DNA of 64,000 nt from Solicoccozyma terricola. Taxonomy: Eukaryota; Basidiomycota; Tremellomycetes; Filobasidiales; Piskurozymaceae. The position numbers and the translations under genes are program-made. Position 1 is the stretch's first letter. The number at the start of each line of letters is the position of its first letter. The notes below the pieces were generated by a model. It saw only the letters and a list, made by a program, of their open reading frames with translations. It made no database searches and was not told where the DNA came from. Location: NCBI GenBank assembly GCA_001600875.1, contig BCLD01000002.1, positions 720,834-784,833 on the forward strand, in the 5' to 3' direction. Positions 56,953-64,000 of the stretch are shown piece after piece.

Positions 56953-58138
56953 TCAAGGCCTCTTTGCGAATCGCTTGTTCCTCTCAACCTCGAGAACTTC
57001 CCAATCTGCTTTGGCCCTGCCGACGGGGATTTCTAGCTTACCCTCGTCGAAGCCTTGGAATGTCTCGGTGACAAAGTCTGAACCGGGATACTCGCCTTAG
57101 CTCAGCAAGCCGCTAGAATCGACCGATCGGACATCTACCCACCTTTCAATGGCATCTCCATCTTCGGCCTCTCCTTCATCTCGTCATAGGAAAGGTCCGG
57201 CTGATGGCGCTTGTCGTGCAATTCAGACTGCGAGAGAGCCTATATCAGCACTCAACGCCGAGTCGATCGACCACCCCAACCAACACGCTCACCTCAACCA
57301 ACGGAGGGAAGATCTCGATCACCTGCACGTTCGTGTCCTTGAGCTGCTTTCGAAGGGACAATAACCAATGATGGAGTGCCGCCTAAGCGACAGGGTAGGC
57401 GGTCGTAGTCATCGGTCTGTGCGTCATTGGATGGTCCAGACTACCGCCTCACCTTGGTCGAGCAGTAATTCGGACACCGTGACATCGGTATAATAGCCAA
57501 GCCTGAGCTGACGGCCTGGAGATGATTTATTTAACGGGAAGTGGGAGTTGTCAGGACTACATGGGCAGACAGACCCACCATGAACGTCGACGGCCTGTCC
57601 TGCTTGAAGAGGTATGGCAGCACCTCTTTAGCGATGTATATGTACGCCATCTATACTTGGCCTCCCCTGTCAGCCCCTCGCACCTCTGACTGGTACGACG
57701 GCGACCTCACATAGTTGGTGTTAAATTCCATCTCTACCGCTTCCATATCAATGCTCTCTGGTTTTGAAAAATCGACTGTCTTCTGAATCCCACTCCCCAC
57801 GTACACCGAGTCGACGGAATCTCCACCAAAAGCACTCATGCATTCCTGGATCTTGTCAGGAATCGATTTATAGTCGGTGATATCCATCTGGACTCCTACG
57901 CACTTGTCAGCGCCGTGCTTTTCCACGAATGCATCGAGATTGGCTTGTCGTCGACCAGCAATGATGACTCGCTTTCCATGGGCGATGAACTCATCTGCCA
58001 ATGCTTGTCCGAGGCCTGTGCGAAGGGGCCGTGGTGGCTGTCAAGCGGGTGCAGCCGGAGGGTAGCCCAGGGACCTGCGGAGGTCTCACCTGAGGTGGCC
58101 CCGATCATGAGTATCGTGTGGATTTCATACGGTGCCAT
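56953..58138 (-). CDS. Short-chain dehydrogenase/reductase
   Basis: NAD(P)-dependent Rossmann-fold oxidoreductase of the classical SDR family. Starts at ATG 58138 (MAPYEIHTILMIGATSG), with GxxxGxG split over intron 1 and completed by LGQALADEFIAHGKRVIIAG. RRQANLDAFVEKHGADKCVG and VQMDITDYKSIPDKI follow (the D-I/V motif). The later exons have a YIYIAKEVLPYLFKQDRP-type helix, SSGLAIIPMSRCPNYCSTK (Ser, then YxxxK as Y-C-S-T-K), AALHHWLLSLRKQLKDTNV, VIEIFPPLVE and SELHDKRHQPD. The C-terminal exon is FVTETFQGFDEGKLEIPVG and ADWEVLEVERNKRFAKRP before the stop. This is the DltE-like group common in fungi. Convergent with STN1, with only 35 bp between the stops. Substrate unknown. Confidence 0.85.
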
Positions 58139-58550
58139 GATTGTTCAATGTAGATAGATAGATGGTTCGTGGCAGGTACGGCCGCCTGTTTGTTCTTTTT
58201 TCAGAAAGTGGAGGCAAGATGATGGCGATCGCCGATCTAACCTCGAATCAATGGGATCCGAGTTATAATATCAGATAAGCACACCCTCATGGACAGCAGT
58301 CCTTTTCCCTTGCTTACGTAGCTGCTCAGACCGAGGACTAAGCTGTACGTCGCCGATTCAGTGGATGGATAATAGAAAGCTGTTCAAGCTACATGGCTGC
58401 TATCATGAGGATGTGCGATAGTGGTCGTCACAGCCGGACGTATTTCGTTACGAGATGTCATTAGTGGCATGAAGTCCTGCGTAGGAAAAAGGTGATACAA
58501 CATGACTGAAATTCGGGGAAAACGTGTATCCTGCGTGATAGTCACCTCAA

Positions 58551-61500
58551 TCATCCCTTGGAAAAGAACCAGCTTTGGCGTTTGGCTGCGACGATTGTGA
58601 CTGGTGTGGTCAGAACTGCTCGGGGCTGAACAACGAAGCAAAACTCACCACCACCGCTATCCTCGCTCGCCAACCTTCCAAGCGCGCTCCCTGAACTGCT
58701 TCCCATACCGATCGCACCTGCACTCTCTACTCCTAGCATGTTGCCGCCACCGCCCCCACGCAACGGCTTGGCTATCCTGCCAAAACCTATCCCGGCCCCA
58801 GTCGGGAATCCTCCGTCTCTCCCATGGGCAGCGCTGAGCTGTTCATGCAATTCTCTTGAGATGCGCTGGAACTCTTGCTCCTTCATTCTTAGCTGGTTCT
58901 CGGATTGAGCGACAAGGCGTTCAAGGTTGACGATGCGTTCTTTGCGCTCTAACAACTTCCGCTCGGCGGTGTTCAAGTCTTTTTTCAGAGACGTGTTCTG
59001 ATAAACAAGCTGGAAGACAGGAATCGAGAAAACGTCAGGAGTCGTAAATGCGGCAAGACGAACATGCGCACTCACCCCTCGTTGTACCTCGTTGAGTTGC
59101 CCCAGATTGTACTCGAGTGTCTGCATCTTCTTGTTGTGTGCCTTGGCATTGGTAGACCGCGCAATCGCCTTGTATTTGTCGCGCACTTCATCGAGCTGGA
59201 TTTGCAGTTCGACCACCTGCAAGCGTTTCTCGTATTCAGCGGCACGCTGACAATATCAGCCCGAAAAGTAATCACCTTCTCGCATCGGTCAGTGACATCC
59301 CGCATGAGATTTCGCTTCATGATTTCAAATTCTGCGTTTTGCACCTCGGCCAACTTCCGCACCCGCTCCAGTTCTTGAGCTGCATGAGCAAGGTTTTGAC
59401 CACCGGCAGTACCGGCGGTGGTATCAGTGAGAAGCCGCTGTGTGATTGCGAGCTTGGATAAGTTTGTATCAAGCGCCCGGTTCCGAATCTCCGTACTCAC
59501 ATTGAGGTCCTCGATGGTACCAATTTGGTCTTCGTTGGCTTCCTGCAACCTGGACAGCTCATCCTCTTTCGCGTTAACCTGCTTCCGCAAAGAAGACATT
59601 TCGACTTCGACCATGCTCTGCTTGGCAGTATATTGGGCTTCAAATTGAGCCTGCGACAAGCGAAATCAGGATTTACCTCAGGAAGAAGAAATGATGTATC
59701 TCACTTTGATCTCATCGATGCCGATGATATTAGACGTTTGTTGGGCTGCAAGGAAAGACTGTTTAGCTGCGGGAGATCCTCCCTCATTTCGAGCAGACAC
59801 TCACTCAGTAAATCCTCGTAGGCGGCATCACGCTGCTCTAACAATTCCTGCAGATCGTCGCCGCGCTGGATCTGGAGCTCGGTATCTTCCTGATTTCTTC
59901 TCAACTTATCCTGGAGGTCCCGGATGATGGTCTGATTATCGGCTAGATGCCGACGAATAGTCTCCCGTGCATCGATGACGATTTCCTCCTCCAGCAGTGG
60001 CGAGGTATCAGCGACATTGTCGAGTTTCGCCAGAACGAGACGAAGTTTCTCCGACGATTGGTCCATGAAAGCACCGCCCTGACATAAAAGCGACTATCAA
60101 TTTAGTGTAAGAACACGTCGCCAGAGCCAGGCTCACGGTGTCAATCTTGGCCATCATTTCCGCTAGCATCTCCGTTTTGCGCTTCTCCCTATCGTCTGCT
60201 ACCGCCACCGCTTGGGCCTGCTGGAGCTCTTCGAGTTGCAGGCGCTGAGTGTCGAGGGACTTTTCAAGCTGGCCAGCACGGTCCTTCTCGTTGTCGAGTG
60301 CGGCAGCAGTCTCTTGAGCTTCGGATTCCAAACGCGTCTGGGACAATCGGAGCTCTGTGACCTCGAGATTGATGACAGCATTGTCCTAGGGCGAAACAGG
60401 AGTCAGTGAACCTTCATATCATAGGTGTCAGATGATTCAATTTCTGCTCACCTTTGCCATCTGCTCATTCCGCTCCTTGTAGTAATTGAGCTCTTCGCGC
60501 AATTCCGCCATTGTCTTTTGTTGCTCGTTGAAGGCTCGTTCCTGGGGTGGGTGGAAAGAGCTGCGTCGGTCTATGGTACACAGCCTCTCCTTCATGCCAA
60601 AGCCCTTACCTTCTCCGTCAGCTGATCATTGAGCTCATTCTCCCGTCGGAAAAAGTCCTCCCTCTCGTCTTGATCTAAACCTGCAGCCGGAGTATCCCTG
60701 CCTGTCAGGGATTCAGACAACATGATGGCGGGCGTCGGAGCCCTTGTTGAAGATCCAGAGACAAACGACGTCAATGAAGACATAGAGAGTCCCGAGACCA
60801 GCCCCGCACGCTTCGTAGCACTCGGAAGTCCTGACATGGATTCATCACCACCACCACCCGCTCGGATAGCCGCCTTAGCTCTCTCCAACGTCGCCCAGTC
60901 AGGTTCATCAACCCTTTGACCTCCACGCCAGAGTGTGATTTCGCCTTCAAGAGCGTCGCTGAAGAACTTGAATAACCTGACTTCGCCCTTGGTGACAGCA
61001 AGTTGTTTCTTAAGTTCAGCCGGGGATAATTCAGCATTCACACGAGCTTTATTCTTGATGCTCTTCGCGCGCATGCCGAATCTGAGCGTAGACACCGTCT
61101 CAGCCTCGTTGAATGATGCGGGTGAACAATTGATGATGAGTGTCGTTCGAGAATTCCCACCGAGCGATTCTTGGAGGATACGGGTGAGTTTGGAGTCTCG
61201 GTAGGGTATATGAGTGGACTGGGTAAAAGAGTTGGGATTATTATCACTCGCAGTGTCAGAGATTTAGATCATTCAGTCACCTTCCCATCCGTCAGACTGT
61301 TGATGACCATTCCCAACGCCGATAGACTTTTATTGATCTTCTTCGCTTCCTCTAAAGTTTGTCCCGTCGCTCCGGTCTTTCCGATCTGTCCTCCAAAACA
61401 GAATGAAACTCCTCATCAGCCCCGTGAGCCGGACGCGCAACCCGTACATCAACCTTCTGAACCGAGCACCTTACCTTCTCCGAACCAGCCAAATCCACCA

Positions 61501-62702
61501 AATATAAATTCCCACTCTTCTGACTCCCCGTCTCGATGTTCCGTTGATGAATCCCCATGACGAAGATGGAATGAGATCTTGAAGATTCGGCGTTCATTTC
61601 TACGGTCGAGTCGAGCGATCACAGTAAGCTATACGACACATACTATTTCACCCACGAAACCGCAGAAAACACAGGCCACTTACGAGTTGCAGAAACAGCA
61701 CGAGCACTTCCTCCAACTTTCATAACCTCGTAAACCTCCTTCTCGGAACCGACATAAACCTCCGTCAAACCTTTCACATAAACACCTCTTGCCTTGTCTT
61801 CATGAATGGAAAGATTATCTTCCGTTGCTGAACGAAACAATGGCGTTTATTCAGGTCTTTTTTTTTTTTTTTTTTTCCTTTTCGTCTTTTCCAACCATCG
61901 ACTTACGATTCAATAAATCTTTTATCCTTTCCATATAAATCTCCATATAACTGACTTTGACCGTATATTCAATAGCAGAATCAGCTGAAATGATGGATGC
62001 GAATATTTGTTCGGTGATTCTGGGTATTAGACCACGGAGATTTGGGGAATGGATATCGGCTCCCTGCGATTCGAAGAGAGCGAAAATTCAGTTCACAGGC
62101 TTACTTTGTTATACACGTTGAACAGGGAATCCACTCACCATCATAGCTAATCACACCACCGCCCATTAAACCCGAACAAACGAATCAGCTCTCCAAATCA
62201 ACCTCAAACCCCGTTTTCTCTATATCTGGCACCCACTAAACGTCTTTCCACTCCCCGTCTGTCCATAACAGAACAAAGTCCCATTGAAACCACCCATAAC
62301 ATCTTCCACTATTCCTTTAACGCCGAAATCGAAAATCTCAGGTTGTGAAGATGAAGAAGGGAAGATTCTATCGAATGTGAATGTTTGGGGGTCTGGGTTC
62401 GAGGTCGAGGTGTTTGATAAATGGAGCATGAGTTGATGGGATGAATAGGGTAATTTGAGAGTCAGATGGGTACGAAGGTTTATATGCCTGGCGACTTACC
62501 GATTCCAACAACGTTTTTCATTCGAACTGTCATTCCACCATCATCAATCTCTATACATTCTTCCGACTTTGAATCGATTTCCATCCGATTCATAGGTCGG
62601 AATCGACATACCACCTGCATTCGGCGGACCAGACATCAGTGTTTCAAACGAGGATCTCTTATCTTCATCATACCCCTTCACCTTGATGTTATTCCCACTC
62701 AT
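58551..62702 (-). CDS. Conventional kinesin (kinesin-1) heavy chain
   Basis: Plus-end-directed microtubule motor. Starts at ATG 62702 (MSGNNIK), then [20 protein letters not shown]. The motor domain has [35 protein letters not shown] (P-loop), [40 protein letters not shown] (switch I), [12 protein letters not shown] (switch II), [40 protein letters not shown] and [20 protein letters not shown]. The neck follows with [15 protein letters not shown] long coiled-coil stalk runs through 60.6-58.8 kb (for example [20 protein letters not shown]). The globular tail ends [12 protein letters not shown], then [14 protein letters not shown], typical of fungal kinesin-1. At least twelve exons, about 950 aa. 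The 33-nt stretch near 58622-58655 may be an intron; either way the frame is kept. Confidence 0.93.
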
Positions 62703-64000
62703 GACGAACGACCTTTCCCAATTCTAATGACTCCAAGGATGGTCGATTTTGGACCGTAATTGAATGCGACGAAATCGTGCTTATCTGTTCTATACCTCCT
62801 TCTATGGTAATAAGAGACTGTGCGGATACCACTGGGGAGGATGTCGACCAGTATCTGTCTATGTATGTCTATGATTCTGTTTTAATCCCTTCTATCAAGC
62901 TTTCGTGTCCCTACCGTCGCCGTTGAACCATTGTTGATCATTTGTCACGTGATTAATGTTGGGGGAGGTGGAAGCGATGACGTGTCACTTGGGACTAAAC
63001 AGACTGTGATGGCCTGACGACGTCCAATAAAGCGAGCACCTCCATTTCATTCTACACTACTAGCAATCACCTTTGTCTAGGGTTTAGTGCTTTACAGAAC
63101 CATAATGACGAGAGAGAGAGAAGTATATATGATGTGCGCGATGAGATAGATGTCTTTTTGGCGCATTTCCTCTTACTCAGGAACGGGTGGCGAACGGATT
63201 CGGGAAGGGAACCACATCACGGAGCGAGCTTTGGTCCTGAACTCACGCACTGCTACTTTATGGCACCAATGGAGACCGGATTCCAAAACCCATGAGATTG
63301 ATGCCTCAATAAGGCAATTCGAACATTTCAGTTATTATTAAAGCGAGAAATTGGCTGGTGTCGTCCAGTTCCACCCCATCGTTGTGGTTAGCAGTGTGTG
63401 GGACTTTGAGGTGACAACGTGCATTCTGTCATTGTCTCTGCAGGTATCAAAGTCCCTGTCGCAGTGAGGCACCGCCAGCCAGACACCCGATCCATTTGCC
63501 CCTGTCTACCAATCACCTACATTACAGGGCGTAGCCCGCTCTTAATGTCACAGTTCACACCCTTGCTCAATCCACCCATCTATTCCCTTTCCTCTCAAGG
63601 ACATATTTTCTGCTGAAGCTGCATATGATCTTCTTTTACATCCCATTTCTAATGCAATTTTGCTTCACAGTTATGTGATTGCTCTAACTTCTATAACGGT
63701 TCCAACATAATTTAGCATTTCGCCGGAGACCTCCAATACTATTCTCCCTACAGTAACGAGCAAATATGGAGAGAAAGTTCAGCGGTCGCAGGGACGCGAG
63801 AGAAATCTTTGACGTTTCCCAAACTACTGGTCTTTCTTAGTTTCTGTATTCCCCTCTTGATAGCCACTGAAGACTGCGATTTTGAGTTGTAAGAGTAGGT
63901 TAGCTGGTAATTTAGACATCCTTTCTTGTTGTGAATAAGCTTGTGATTGCGTGTGACGTATGATACACGCACGACCTATGTGGTTGCGATTTGCAGCCCA
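62703..64000. other. Right-end intergenic region, no supported gene
   Basis: Beyond the kinesin start only short ORFs occur (plus 63150-63341 and minus 63748-63972), without recognisable motifs. A gene may begin beyond the window. Confidence 0.5.

Noticed and set aside
57149..57364. A 71-codon plus-strand ORF (MASPSSASPSSRHRKGP) as a small gene
   Set aside because: It overlaps exons of the minus-strand SDR (AALHHWLLSLRKQLKDTN and SELHDKRHQPD), which have clear family motifs.

Overview
The window reads as nuclear DNA of a basidiomycetous yeast or related fungus, most likely Tremellomycetes. Genes are intron-dense, with mostly 50-100 nt GT..AG introns and several very short exons. The recognisable proteins are fungal: Zn2Cys6 regulators, DCP2, kinesin-1, STN1 and the Bot1/mS45 mitoribosomal protein. 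The lineage is inferred from gene structure and content, not from a marker gene. Bases are unresolved at 20960, 21397-21521, 43854-43862 and 51942-51972, mostly next to homopolymers.

Left part (about 0.4-19.2 kb) looks accessory. It holds a homoserine O-acetyltransferase-family hydrolase, an UNC93-type transporter, a class II aldolase, a Zn2Cys6 regulator and an M20 N-carbamoyl-amino-acid hydrolase. The transporter and aldolase are divergent around a CGG-N6-CCG palindrome. The aldolase and regulator are convergent, and the regulator lies downstream of the hydrolase on the same strand. Together they could form a small catabolic cluster (inference). Two unusual genes flank it, at 3470-4661 and 14944-16368. 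In my models every intron of both is in phase 1 and every internal exon is a multiple of 3, down to 12 and 18 nt. The first encodes two successive Zn2Cys6-like clusters made by tandem duplication. A large secreted protein of unknown function closes this part.

Middle part (19.4-45.2 kb): a 3-ketoacyl-CoA thiolase interrupted by an assembly gap, a hypothetical acidic protein, a MATE transporter, a second Zn2Cys6 regulator, a very large membrane-anchored disordered protein, a Nop8/NOL8-like ribosome assembly factor, a 14-TM drug-efflux MFS transporter, a small hypothetical protein, and a vWA protein with prion-like repeats at both ends.

Right part (46.3-62.7 kb) is mostly core genes: DCP2, a hypothetical gene with a homopolymer frameshift, the mitoribosomal protein mS45/Bot1, telomere-capping STN1, a short-chain dehydrogenase and kinesin-1. 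Intron 1 of STN1 carries a 49-bp satellite, and relics of it in the opposite orientation lie in an intron of the regulator at 25.6-28.8 kb. The mS45/STN1 divergent promoter contains a 7-mer array spaced by about 21 bp. Long C or G homopolymers sit near intron ends in many genes.
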